A DNA stretch of 64,000 nucleotides from the NCBI GenBank assembly GCA_029262455.1, contig JAJCZJ010000063.1:1-64000 (forward strand), written 5' to 3'. Position 1 is the stretch's first letter, and the number at the start of each line of letters is the position of its first letter. This stretch comes from Deltaproteobacteria bacterium (GTDB lineage Bacteria > Desulfobacterota > Binatia > HRBIN30 > CADEER01). The position numbers and the translations under genes are program-made. This document shows, piece after piece, positions 33,378 through 43,268 of the stretch. The notes beneath the pieces were generated by a model, which saw only the letters and a program-made list of their open reading frames with translations, did not search any database and had not been told where the DNA came from.

Positions 33378-34377
33378 CTTGCCCCTTGTCGGGCCACTGG
33401 AAAGGACGCTGTACCTGCAATCGCTGCCGATCTTCGACGACTTGCGCTCAGCGGATGTGGCGATCATCGCCCAGCTCATGCGAGAGGAGTACGTCCCCCA
33501 GGGGACCGTGCTCTACGAACAAGGAGAGCTGCCAAGCAAGCTTCATGTGGTCGTCAGCGGAACAGTTCGGAACGAACATAACGCAAGACCGATCTATGTG
33601 CACGACGCTCCCGCAGCGGCCGGGATTCACGGGTTACTCGGAGGACCGGGAGCCGGCTTCCGTGGTGTTGCCGAGACCGATCTGACCGTCCTGGCCATCG
33701 ACAGCAGTGCTTTTCTCGACGTGCTCGAGGATCATTTCGATATTCTTCTCCACTTCCGCCGGCACTACGCGCTACGCGTGGTCGGGCTGCAGCGTGAGCT
33801 GGGGGCTTTTTTGGTTTCACGACCGGGGCCACGGTCGAAGCTTCCGAGCTGGGACTGCCCTCTCGGTACCGTCGAACGCCTGCTCTGTCTACGCCGAACC
33901 AGGCTCTTTGCCGAAATGCCCATCAACGCCTTGGCACAGATCATTCGTGGGGGGGACGTTCTCCGGCGCGACGCGGGCGAAACATTGTGGCGGACCGGCG
34001 ACCCGGGTGACGTTCTCGTGGTCCTTACGAGCGGTGAGGTTCTCGGGGCGCCCGGCGACCCGAAGGCCGCATTCCGGGCCGGGCCTGGTTACCTGATAGG
34101 CGCAGACGCGGCATTGGGAGGCATCCCCTACGCCTACGATGCCGTGACGGCATCACCGATCGTCGGCATGCGGATCTATGCGGCCATTCTGACCGACGTC
34201 GTCGAGGACCATTTCGAAGTCGGATTTCGCACATTGGCCCACTTCGTCCAGGAGGAGGCCCGGCTCCTGATACGCAAAGCGGTACTGGCCGGATCGAGCC
34301 GCGCAATCGGCGACCGCGCCGATCGAGAACAGCCCCCTTCGTCAATCGGAGGTGTGGGTCAGGGACCGGAGGCTTGA
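33367..34377 (+). CDS. Protein with two cyclic-nucleotide-binding-like domains
   Basis: 336 residues from GTG 33367 (SD ggaggga, 7-nt spacing) inside the end of the transporter gene. Domain 1 (about 16-130) and domain 2 (about 185-300) each show the CAP-family jelly roll: FDDLRSADVAIIAQLM..GTVLYEQGELPSKLHVVVSG and FAEMPINALAQIIRGG..GETLWRTGDPGDVLVVLTSG. The phosphate-binding cassette is poorly conserved, so nucleotide binding is uncertain. There is no DNA-binding domain; the C-terminus is a short helix. It probably regulates the coupled transporter-HEAT protein (inference). Confidence 0.75.
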   Translation: MKPDLPLVGPLERTLYLQSLPIFDDLRSADVAIIAQLMREEYVPQGTVLYEQGELPSKLHVVVSGTVRNEHNARPIYVHDAPAAAGIHGLLGGPGAGFRGVAETDLTVLAIDSSAFLDVLEDHFDILLHFRRHYALRVVGLQRELGAFLVSRPGPRSKLPSWDCPLGTVERLLCLRRTRLFAEMPINALAQIIRGGDVLRRDAGETLWRTGDPGDVLVVLTSGEVLGAPGDPKAAFRAGPGYLIGADAALGGIPYAYDAVTASPIVGMRIYAAILTDVVEDHFEVGFRTLAHFVQEEARLLIRKAVLAGSSRAIGDRADREQPPSSIGGVGQGPEA

Positions 34378-34411
34378 TCGCATCCGTTTGCCGAGGAAAT
34401 CCCTGACACGC

Positions 34412-34499
34412 TGCAACGCCGGAGGCCCGCCGTGCTTTGCAACGTTGGAGCACTGGTAGGTTCGGTGCGCTGCAACACTCTACCGCCCGACGCATCTAA
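34412..34499. repeat. TGCAAC repeats, two to three copies
   Basis: TGCAAC occurs at 34412, 34438 and 34471. The last one (34471-34499) has the spacing of the dispersed repeat, running to GCATCTAA. The gap 34378-34652 otherwise holds only the promoter region of the flavoprotein operon. Confidence 0.4.
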
Positions 34500-34652
34500 C
34501 CCGGGAAGACAATGAACAAGGCGCAATGACGAAACCCGGCAAGCGCCCGTCTCGGCACACGATCGGAGGTTTCATGAAAACACCAGGCGCGATCTGGCAT
34601 CGCTCAAAGACAAGCAGCAGCACCTCGACCTTCACTCCTATGAGGAAAACCT

Positions 34653-36215
34653 ATGGATGAGCACCGCCCCCCAACCCTCGAACCTCTCGACCAGCACAAT
34701 GCCCGCCTCCAGGCGAACGTGCGTCCCGCTGATTGGGTCAATCCGAAACCGAATGGGCGCTACAACCTGGTCGCCATCGGCGCCGGGGCTGCCGGGTTGG
34801 TGTCGGCAGCCGGTGCCGCGGGTCTCGGCGCCCGCGTCGCGATCATCGAGCGCGGGATGATGGGCGGCGACTGCCTGAACGTCGGCTGCGTTCCGTCCAA
34901 GGGTATCATCAGTGCGGCGCGCGTTGCCGCCACAGTACGGAACGGCAGCGACTTCGGCTTGGTCGGCGCCGAACGCGTGACGGCGGACTTCGGCCTCGGC
35001 ATGGAGCGGATGCGCCGCCTGCGAGCGGATATCAGCGAGGTCGATGCCGCGGCGCGCTTTCGCGACCTCGGCATCGATGTCTTCCTCGGTGAAGCAACCT
35101 TCACCGGACCTGACCGCCTCCGAGTCGGCGATCGGGAGCTGCACTTCAGCCGGGCGGTTATCGCCACCGGAGCACGCGCCGCAGCACCGCCCATTCCGGG
35201 GCTCGATCAGGTCCCGTACCTGACCAACGAGACCGTCTTTTCGCTCACCGAGCTGCCAAGGCGGCTCGGCATCATCGGCGCCGGACCAATCGGCTGTGAG
35301 ATGGCGCAGTCCTTCGCGCGCTTCGGCAGCGATGTGCACCTGGTCGAAGCCATGCACGGCGTGCTGCCCCGCGAAGAACCGGACGCCGGCGAGATCGTTC
35401 GCGAGGCGCTCGATCGCGATGGCGTGAAGCTTCGCTGCTGCGGCAAGGACCTTCGCATCGAGAAGCGCGACGACGGGATTCACATGATCGTCGAATCGCA
35501 CGGCGAAAAGTACGACATCGTCGTCGACCAGCTCTTGGTCTCGGTCGGGCGCGCTCCCAACGTCGACGGCCTCGGCCTCGAGGCAGCCGGCGTCAACTAC
35601 GACGCGAAAAAGGGCGTTACTGTCGACGACCGACTGCGAACCTCAAACAAACGAATCTTTGCCGCCGGCGATATCTGCTCGCGTTACCAGTTCACACACG
35701 CGGCGGACTTCATGGCGCGGATCGTGATTCAGAACGCGCTGTTCTTTGGGCGCAAGAAGGTAAGCGCTCTGACAATTCCATGGTGCACTTACACCTCGCC
35801 TGAGCTGGCACACGTCGGACTCTACCCCGAGGCCGCCGAGCAGGGAGTCGAGATCGACACCTTCACGCAGAAGCTCGAGGAGGTCGACCGGGCGATCCTC
35901 GAAGGAGAGACCGAGGGTTTCGTCCGCGTGCACGTCGCCAAGGGCAGCGATCGGATCGTCGGCGCGACGATCGTTGCCGCAAACGCCGGTGACCTGATCG
36001 GGACGTTGTCGCTCGCGATGACTCGCAAGATCGGTCTCGGCGCAATTGCATCGACGATTCTTCCCTACCCGACGCAGGGCGAGGCGATCCGCAAGGTCGG
36101 CGATCAGTACAATCGCACCAAGCTCACCCCAACGGTCAAGCGCCTATTCGATCACTGGCTCGCGTGGAACCGAGGAGCCCGACGACGACAACAAGGAATC
36201 GAGGAGAGACGATGA
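34653..36215 (+). CDS. MerA-like pyridine nucleotide-disulfide oxidoreductase
   Basis: 520 residues of the glutathione reductase/mercuric reductase family. The FAD site VAIGAGAAGLVSAAGAAGLG is at 40-59, the redox pair G-D-C74-L-N-V-G-C79 follows, the NAD(P) site is GIIGAGPIGCEMAQSF, and FAAGDI closes FAD binding. The C-terminal dimer domain lacks the Cys pair that mercuric reductases use to bind Hg(II), and there is no N-terminal metal-binding domain, so true mercuric reductase activity is doubtful. It overlaps the DUF3179 gene by 4 bp and is followed by a TVP38 membrane protein, the common partner of this subgroup. Confidence 0.85.
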   Translation: MDEHRPPTLEPLDQHNARLQANVRPADWVNPKPNGRYNLVAIGAGAAGLVSAAGAAGLGARVAIIERGMMGGDCLNVGCVPSKGIISAARVAATVRNGSDFGLVGAERVTADFGLGMERMRRLRADISEVDAAARFRDLGIDVFLGEATFTGPDRLRVGDRELHFSRAVIATGARAAAPPIPGLDQVPYLTNETVFSLTELPRRLGIIGAGPIGCEMAQSFARFGSDVHLVEAMHGVLPREEPDAGEIVREALDRDGVKLRCCGKDLRIEKRDDGIHMIVESHGEKYDIVVDQLLVSVGRAPNVDGLGLEAAGVNYDAKKGVTVDDRLRTSNKRIFAAGDICSRYQFTHAADFMARIVIQNALFFGRKKVSALTIPWCTYTSPELAHVGLYPEAAEQGVEIDTFTQKLEEVDRAILEGETEGFVRVHVAKGSDRIVGATIVAANAGDLIGTLSLAMTRKIGLGAIASTILPYPTQGEAIRKVGDQYNRTKLTPTVKRLFDHWLAWNRGARRRQQGIEERR

Positions 36216-37612
36216 ACGCGAGAACGCTCGTGCGGATAGGCAAGTATTTCGTTTTGGCCATCGCCTTCACCCCCGGGAGCTCCACAGCCGTAGGTTTCGA
36301 TCTGTCGGTGACGAGCATACCGAAGGAGGAGATCCGGTCCGGAGGGCCTGGGAAGGATGGTATCCCAGCACTGACCGCGCCGCGCTTCGTCGCTGCCGGC
36401 GAGGCCACATTTCTCCGCGACGACGACACCGTCGTCGGATTCGCGGTAGGCACGGAAGCCCGAGCCTACCCAATTCCGATTCTCAATTGGCACGAGATCG
36501 TCAACGATACCGTCGCTGGGCAGGCCGTCGTACTCACCTACTGTCCGTTGACAGGCAGCGCAGTCGCCTTCGATCGCAAGGTCGGCGACCGCACACTCAC
36601 CTTCGGGGTCTCCGGCAGGCTCTTCCAGAGCAATGTGCTGATGTACGATCACCAGAGCGAGAGCCTGTGGTCGCAACTCGCGCAACGGGCGGTCTCCGGC
36701 ACGATGAACCGCAGGACGTTGCGGCCGCTGCCGATCGAGGTCACCACCTGGCACGACTGGCGAGCCCGCCGTCCCCAAACGTTGGTGCTCTCGGCCGACA
36801 CGGGTCACTCCCGCGACTATCGACGCGATCCCTATGCGGACTACCGGCTATCGCCCGAGATCATGTTTCCAATAGGCGAGATCGACCCTCGTCTGGCGCC
36901 CAAGGACATCGTCGTGGGAGTCCGAATCGGCGAGACCGCCAAGGCGTACCCGCTCGCGACCCTGCTGGGAGGAAGTTTCCGTGACGAGGTGGGGGGGCAC
37001 AGCCTACTCGTCGACTGGGACCCGGTGGCGCGCAGGGCCACGATCTCGGAAGCCGACAGCGGCGAAGTATTGCCGTCGGTGGTTGCCTACTGGTTCGCAT
37101 GGGACGCCTTTCATCCCGACGCGGAGCTCTGGGGCGGACCTGTCGCCGCTACCCCCGTACGCTCACAGATCCGCGGGGAGGTCGTCACAATCGACAACGT
37201 GTCGATCGAAGAGCACTCTGCCAATTGGACCAATCTCCTCGGAGTTGCCGTTGCGCTGATGGGGGCGGACGTGGCCGGAGACAATCCCCCCCTCCTCGTC
37301 GTCGGCGGCGTCGTGAAAAACTCGTCTGCCCAGGCGCTGCATCACGTGCGCCTCGTATTCGAGCTTCTCGATCGCGATGGCCGCGTCGTACTTGCGGAGC
37401 CAGGATACAATCGCCGCGCCGAAGCGCTACGCCCCATCGACAGCCCGGTCCCCTTGGGCGAGGATAACAATCCCTTGATCGAGCCACTGGCGGGCGGTTC
37501 CGTCGACAGCTTTCGCATGATTTTTCTCGGCCGTGATATTCCGAAATTCGACGCGTATCGCGTACGAGTACTCGAAGCCCCAACGGTGGTGCGCAGCGCC
37601 ACAGCCCGATAA
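36212..37612 (+). CDS. DUF3179 exported protein with C-terminal FxLYD-like domain
   Basis: 466 residues from ATG 36212 (SD gaggagag), overlapping the flavoprotein by ATGA. A signal peptide covers about 1-27. The DUF3179 core shows VGFAVGTEARAYPIPILNWHE, LTYCPLTGSAVAFDR and TWHDWRARRP. From about 345 an FxLYD-like domain follows (VVGGVVKNSSAQALHHVRLV, IEPLAGGSVDSFRMIF). DUF3179 has no established activity; the conserved Cys in YCPLTG suggests redox or metal chemistry. A relic of a paralogue's C-terminus lies at 17446-17691. Confidence 0.85.
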   Translation: MNARTLVRIGKYFVLAIAFTPGSSTAVGFDLSVTSIPKEEIRSGGPGKDGIPALTAPRFVAAGEATFLRDDDTVVGFAVGTEARAYPIPILNWHEIVNDTVAGQAVVLTYCPLTGSAVAFDRKVGDRTLTFGVSGRLFQSNVLMYDHQSESLWSQLAQRAVSGTMNRRTLRPLPIEVTTWHDWRARRPQTLVLSADTGHSRDYRRDPYADYRLSPEIMFPIGEIDPRLAPKDIVVGVRIGETAKAYPLATLLGGSFRDEVGGHSLLVDWDPVARRATISEADSGEVLPSVVAYWFAWDAFHPDAELWGGPVAATPVRSQIRGEVVTIDNVSIEEHSANWTNLLGVAVALMGADVAGDNPPLLVVGGVVKNSSAQALHHVRLVFELLDRDGRVVLAEPGYNRRAEALRPIDSPVPLGEDNNPLIEPLAGGSVDSFRMIFLGRDIPKFDAYRVRVLEAPTVVRSATAR

Positions 37613-37708
37613 AGGAGGCGGCTCCAAGTATCTCATACTGGTCACGCCTGTCATCGATTGCGCTGCCGTCTTCATGTCGTTGACACAGACCCAAGCGCGG
37701 AGAGAGCA

Positions 37709-38407
37709 ATGTTGATTCTAGTTCAAAGGCTCGTTGTTCTCGGCATCTTCGGGCTGGGAGCGCTACTCCTCTTGGACGCCGACCTGGCACACTATCTGAA
37801 CCCGGCGCTCGTCGAGGAACTTCTGGTGACCAGCGGACCCATCGCGCCCCTTCTACTCATCCTACTCATGGCTGTGGTTGTCATCAGCCCGATTCCCAGC
37901 TTTCCTGTCGATGTCGCCGCGGGCGCCTACTTTGGGCCGGGCCTGGGGACTCTCTACGCGGCGACCGGTGCGACCCTTGGCGCGGTTGCGGCCTTTCTGA
38001 TTGCTCGCTGGCTTGGTCGCGACCTTATCGAGCGGTTCATGAAGGGGCACATCAGTTTCTGTACCGCGTGCTCAGATCGACTGCTCACGCGTCTGGTGCT
38101 TGTCGCCCGCCTGATTCCCCTCGTTTCGTTCAAGGTCGTGAGCTACGGCGCGGGCTTGACGAAGATGTCGGTTGGCCGTTTCGCGGCCGCGACCTTCCTT
38201 GGAATGTTGCCGTTGACCTTCACCTACGTTTCCGCCGGTCCCCTACTCATCTCACAGGGATGGCCGACGGTCGTTCTGGGGGGTGCTCTCATCGCAACCT
38301 TTTTGACCCTGCCGATCTTCATCGAAAGGTACAATATCCTCGGGTTGCGCGATGTCTTTCGGCACGAAGGAATGACGAGCGTCACCAACGACGATCGAGA
38401 CCGTTGA
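37709..38407 (+). CDS. TVP38/TMEM64 (VTT-domain) membrane protein
   Basis: 232 residues from ATG 37709 (SD ggagagag). About six hydrophobic segments and the VTT core: PIPSFPVDVAAGAYFGPGLGTLYA, GATLGAVAAFLIARWLGRDL, VARLIPLVSFKVVSYGAGLT. VTT/DedA relatives act in lipid scrambling or transport at membranes. It is the third gene of the flavoprotein-DUF3179-TVP38 group; this family and MerA-like flavoproteins are often neighbours or fused. Confidence 0.8.
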   Translation: MLILVQRLVVLGIFGLGALLLLDADLAHYLNPALVEELLVTSGPIAPLLLILLMAVVVISPIPSFPVDVAAGAYFGPGLGTLYAATGATLGAVAAFLIARWLGRDLIERFMKGHISFCTACSDRLLTRLVLVARLIPLVSFKVVSYGAGLTKMSVGRFAAATFLGMLPLTFTYVSAGPLLISQGWPTVVLGGALIATFLTLPIFIERYNILGLRDVFRHEGMTSVTNDDRDR

Positions 38408-38617
38408 ATCTGTGCCGTCCCGGTGGCCTGGGTCTGGTGGTTTTCAGACGCGTGACTTGGTCCTTTCCGGGCCACCTCGGCCCCATCTCTGTTCGCCTGC
38501 ATATCCTCGCGGAACTCAGCGCAACTCTGTGGCCCCGCCCTGCAATTGCACCTTGTGATCGCTCCTGGCGAGCTCCTAGGTCGTTGCGCGGAGAGCGGCG
38601 CTCGTGAACGGAGCGGG

Positions 38618-39997
38618 CTATGGGAGTGGCCGAAGCACCACGATCTCATTGTCGCTGGCGGCGTAGATGAAGCGCGAATCAGGCCCTGTAAGGACCAGCT
38701 TCACGCCGTCGAACGGCTCGGCGCCGACGAAAGATACCCGGGCTGTTGATCCGCCAGCTCGCGAGAACACCGCGACCGCACCATCTCGTCCGGCTGTGTA
38801 GACGTTCCGATCGTCTGCATCGATCGAAACGCCTGCTATCCCGCCGAGTCCAGCGACTTCTTCCCACCGCTGTACGACGTTCAACGTACCCGTTTCCGGG
38901 TTCCGCGACAGTGCGTACAGCGCTCCCTCGCCCTCGCTCGTAAAGTATACGAAGCGCCCGTCGCTGCTGAACGCGAACGCGCCGAACCCGCTCGCCTCCA
39001 GCGCCAACGCGGCGGTGTGAGACAAGTCTCCGCTCTCAGGTGCGCGCGTAAGGGTGACGACGAAGCCGTCGGAGGACGCGTAGACAAAACGCCCGTCGGG
39101 CGAGATCGCGATTGAGTCGGCGCCGTCGCTGAATCGCCCACTGGCTGCGGACGGTCGTGCCGATGCCGGCGGAGTGGTCGGAAATGCCGTCTGGGAGGCA
39201 ATCAGGGAACCATTGTCGGGATCGCGCAGGAATCCGTCGATCTGGAACGGCGGCAGGCCACGGTAGAGATTCGTGCCATCGGGCGCGACCACCATGGTGC
39301 CGCCGTCGGCGCGAACACCGTCCGACCCTGTTGGAGTCAGCCGGCCGTCAGTTGGGTCGCGACGTAGTATCGATAGGCGCCTCGAGCCGTGCGTGTACAC
39401 ATAAGTGTCGTCGGGGCTGAGAGTAATCGACCCGGGTTGGATGAAGGTAGCCGCAGTGTCGACCTCGATTGCTTCGATCCAGCGAAGCTCGCCGGTGTCG
39501 GCGTCGACCTCGAAGAGGTTCAGTGGGATCTCGCTGGCGCTCGCTACGTAGAGGTGCCGGCCGTCAAAGCTCATCGCCATGGCCGAGATCCGCTCCAGCG
39601 TCTCGATTCCATCGATTCCCTGTGTGATCTCCTGCACGACCGCGAGTACGTCCGGTGTGGAGGAGGGTGCGACCGAGATCGTCGCCGCCGGTGTCGGCGT
39701 CCTCGTAGGCAACACCGGTGTCGCCGTTGCCGGGCAGCCGTGCAGAGCGTTGACGACCCCACCAACGACCTCGTTGACCTCTGTCGAGCTGTCGCCGTCG
39801 ATGTCGAATGCCTCGCATGCGGCACTTTGCTCGCCCAGTGCTTGACGGACCCCGGTCATCAGCTCGTCGACGCTGACGTTGCCACTGGTGTCGCAGTCTC
39901 CGACGCACGCGATGGTTACGGCGGCTGCATCGGTCAGCGCCAACGCGACCAAGCCCCAGCCAGCGATCAGGCAGCGCGCAGATCGACTAGTTTGCAT
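38618..39997 (-). CDS. Secreted beta-propeller protein with EF-hand/dockerin-like head
   Basis: 459 residues. A signal peptide (about 1-26) is followed by VGDCDTSGNVSVDELMTGV and DIDGDSSTEVNEVVGGVV, two calcium-loop repeats of dockerin type. Next comes a Thr-Pro linker (PTRTPTPAAT), then about 330 residues of seven-bladed lactonase-like propeller with blades such as SPDGRFVYASSDG and SSDGRFVYFTSEG. No catalytic set is obvious, so a binding or scaffold role outside the cell is as likely as a lactonase. Single-gene unit, convergent with the TVP38 operon. Confidence 0.8.
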   Translation of the reverse strand: MQTSRSARCLIAGWGLVALALTDAAAVTIACVGDCDTSGNVSVDELMTGVRQALGEQSAACEAFDIDGDSSTEVNEVVGGVVNALHGCPATATPVLPTRTPTPAATISVAPSSTPDVLAVVQEITQGIDGIETLERISAMAMSFDGRHLYVASASEIPLNLFEVDADTGELRWIEAIEVDTAATFIQPGSITLSPDDTYVYTHGSRRLSILRRDPTDGRLTPTGSDGVRADGGTMVVAPDGTNLYRGLPPFQIDGFLRDPDNGSLIASQTAFPTTPPASARPSAASGRFSDGADSIAISPDGRFVYASSDGFVVTLTRAPESGDLSHTAALALEASGFGAFAFSSDGRFVYFTSEGEGALYALSRNPETGTLNVVQRWEEVAGLGGIAGVSIDADDRNVYTAGRDGAVAVFSRAGGSTARVSFVGAEPFDGVKLVLTGPDSRFIYAASDNEIVVLRPLP

Positions 39998-40057
39998 AGG
40001 TACCCCCTCCTTAGTTGAGGAACCGAAAAGGCCGCCGATTCGTTCCGGAGGGGGGGA

Positions 40058-43000
40058 CTATGGTGACTCCACCCCTACGCGGGCCTCCTCAACGGCTCGG
40101 TCCTGCACAAAAGAATCCGATTTCCGGTTGGCAAGTCTCGCCCACAGGCCGCGGGCGTCTTCGAAAACGATATACAGGCACGGCACCAGCACCAACGTGA
40201 TGAGGGTGGCGAAGAGGATGCCGTAGCCGAGCGATATCGCCATCGGTATCATGAAGCGGGCCTGTCGCGAGGTTTCGAAGATCATCGGAGCCAAGCCGCC
40301 GAAGGTGGTCAGCGTGGTCAACAGGATCGGGCGAAAGCGGCGAATTCCCGCCTCCTGAATCGCATCGTACGGCCCGACGCCTGCGTCGCGTCGTCGCCGG
40401 TTGGCGTAGTCGATCATCACCAGGGAGTCATTGACCACCACTCCCGACAGGGCGATGATACCCATCAAGCTGATGACGCTCAGGTTGTACCCCATCAGCT
40501 GGTGGCCGAGGATTGCCCCGACGACGCCGAACGGAACCGCACTCAAGACGATGAGCGGCTGCCCGTAGCTGCCAAACGGGATGGCCAGTAGTACGTAGAT
40601 TCCGAGCAACGCGTAGCCGAACCCGAGGAGCAGGCTTCGTACCGCCTCCCGCGTTTCCGCTTGCCGGCCCTCGAAGCTGAAGGCAAGTCCTGGATAGTCG
40701 CGCAGAATGCCCGGGAGTATCTCCTCTTCGACAGTTCTCAACACGCGATTGGTTTGGCCGATCGGAACGACATTGGCGGAAACCGTCACCGTGCGCCGAC
40801 CGTCGCGTCGCGTGATGGCCGTGTAGGCGCGACCGCGGGTGATGTCGGCGATCTGATGCAGCGGCAATCTGATGCAGCGGCAAGTCGCGACCGCCCGGCG
40901 CGCGAATCGTCATCTGCTCGAGGTTGTATTCGCGCGCGCGCTCGGTCTCAGGAAGATGCACGAGGACTTTCACTTCGCTGCGCCCGCGCTGTTGGCGAAG
41001 CGCCTCGGCACCGTAGAGAGAGTCGCGAATCTGCCGGGCTACCTCTGCCGACGTGAGCCCAAGGCTGCGCCCTTCGGCGCGCAGCCGGAGGTCGAGTTGC
41101 TCCTTGCCCGCGGTGAAGCCGTCGTCAATGTCATTGAGATTGGAAATCCCCGCCAGGTTGTCTGCCAGTGCCGCACTGGCACGCCCCAGAACGCCTACGT
41201 CCCGGTGACTGAGTTCGATGGTCAAGGTAGGACCGCGACCCGGTCCGCCTCGGTCGGACTCGAATTGAATCGATTCCAGTCCGGGGATGGCTCCGACCTC
41301 CTCGCGCCATAGTTTCGCAACCAGCGCCGTGGAGATGGGCCGCTGCTCGGGGTCGGTCAGGTACAAGCTGACTTCGATCTTATTGTCCTGCACCAACGCA
41401 AAAGATCCGGTCACCAAATCGTCACCACCGTGGGACGCGGCCAGGCGTTGTGCGGCAGCGGCCAGTCGATCGCGCACGGCTATCACTGTAGAATCTGGGC
41501 TACCCACTGGCAGCACCGCCGTCACTACAGCCTGGTCGGACTCCACTTTGGGCATCAGGATAAATCCCATCCTGCCACTGCTCGCGTAGGCGATGGTAAC
41601 CGCAAGGAACGATGCCGCTAGCGCGATGCTGACGTACCGGTGGCGCAGTGCGGACTCGATGAAACGGCCATAGAAGCGCGCCACGAAGTAGCTGAACCCC
41701 CGCCCGAAGGCCTGGTGCCATTTGTGCAGCTGCGCACCTACGCGACCTCGCTGCGGCCTCGCGCGCATGTGGGCAAGGTGGGCGGGAAGGATGAAGATCG
41801 ATTCGATCCAGGAAATAATGAAGACCGTCGATACGACGTAGGGGATGACCCCCCAGATCTTGCCCATGTATCCAGGCACGAAGCTCAGCGGCAGAAAAGC
41901 GATGATGTTGGTGAGGATGCTGAAACTAACCGGCAGCGCGATGTCGCGCGCCCCCTGAACCGACGCCGACACGAAGTCCATACCGCGCTGTCGATACTCG
42001 TAGATGTTCTCGCCGGCGACGATGGCATCGTCGACGACGATGCCGAGGGCGATGATGAAAGCGAACATCGAAACCATGTTGATCGAGACAGAGAGAGCGG
42101 GCAGGAAGAGCAGCGCGCCGAGAAACGACGTCGGGATCCCCATGGTGACCCAGAATGCCAGCCGAAACTCGAGAAACAGGCTCAACAGGGCCAACACGAG
42201 GAGCAGCCCGAGGAAGGCGTTCTTGACCAACAGCTGCAAGCGCTGGCGATAGATATCCGAGCGGTCTCCCTGGATCGCCAGATCGATGCCTGGCGGGAGG
42301 TCTGGCTCGACGTCCACCAAGGCGCGGCGGACGGCATCGGAGACACCGATCGGAGTCTGGTCGCCGACCCGAAACACGCTGAGGCCGATTGCCCGTCGCC
42401 CGTTGTAGGTGCCGAAGACGTCGACCTCCTGAAAGTCGTCTTCGACATTCGCGATGTCGCCAAGGCGAAGAACCGCACCATTGGCAGGAGTGATGATCGG
42501 AATTTCGGCGAAGTCACGCGCCCAGTCGCTGCGGTCGGATAGACGGAGGAGGAGGTCGCCGCCACGCGTCTCGATTCCTCCACCCGGTAGCTCCACCGAA
42601 GCGGCTTCGACACGGCGTGCGATGTCGCGCAATGTCAGCCCGTAAGCGCGCAGGACGGCGTTGGGAACTTCGACGTGGACCTCGTATTCGCGGGCCCCGA
42701 TCAGGTCCACCTGGGTGATGCCCGGCGCCTGCAACAGCGAGTCTCGGACGTGTTCGGCGAGCTCTCTCAGCGTGTTCTCGCTGGTGTCGCCGAAGAGCTG
42801 TAGGTCGACGACTTGCCTCCGCCTTGTCAGCAACGTCGCGACCGGTTCCTCTGCGTCGTTGGGCAGGGTCGTGATTCGATCGATCCCCTGGCGAATATCG
42901 TCGAAGATCTTTTGGTGATCCTGTCCCGGCTCGAGCTCGATGGTGACCGTCGCCAGGCCTTCGGCAGCAACTGCGACGACCTCCTTCACACCATCCAATC

Positions 43001-43268
43001 CGCGTACCGACTCCTCGACGGCGAGAATGATTCCCCGCTCCACTTCTTCGGGGCTGGCGCCGGGGTACGGAATCGTGACCGTAGCGAGGTCGAGATCGAA
43101 GGCCGGAAACACCTCCTGGCGCACCTGGGTCGAGAACAGCAGGCCACCGAGGAGGAAGACGAGCATGAGGATGTTCGGCGTCACCCGGTTGGCCACCATC
43201 CAGTCGATAGGCCCCTTGCCGATCTGCCGCTCGGGCGCCAGCTCAGCCAAGGTTTTCCTCCTCGGCAA
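40058..43268 (-). pseudogene. RND efflux pump inner-membrane subunit, frameshifted by a 16-bp duplication
   Basis: A hydrophobe/amphiphile-type RND pump (AcrB-like). The 5' part (43268-40868) shows the first helix NILMLVFLLGGLLFSTQV, porter domains and the proton-relay helix IIALGIVVDDAIVAGENI. The 3' part (40867-40058, another frame) supplies the second set of helices ([20 protein letters not shown]). The frames meet at two perfect tandem copies of a 16-bp sequence at 40851-40882. Removing one copy restores a continuous 1064-residue protein, exactly the usual size. It is the last gene of the stress operon with adaptor and channel. Either a recent null allele, a slippage switch or an assembly error. 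Confidence 0.85.
40851..40882. repeat. Perfect 16-bp tandem duplication causing the RND frameshift
   Basis: atctgatgcagcggca occurs twice with no gap (40851-40866 and 40867-40882), encoding the LPLHQI region on the minus strand. Sixteen is not a multiple of three, so the duplication alone explains the frame change. Confidence 0.9.

Noticed and set aside
34653-36215. Naming the flavoprotein merA
   Set aside because: It lacks the C-terminal mercury-binding Cys pair and no mer genes are nearby.
41640-42542. 300-codon plus-strand frame opposite the RND pump
   Set aside because: Very charged, low-complexity shadow of the pump gene.
40428-43268. Annotating the 946-residue frame as a complete pump and 40058-40867 as a separate gene
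   Set aside because: The last ~130 residues of the long frame are non-homologous, and the 16-bp duplication explains the split of one gene.
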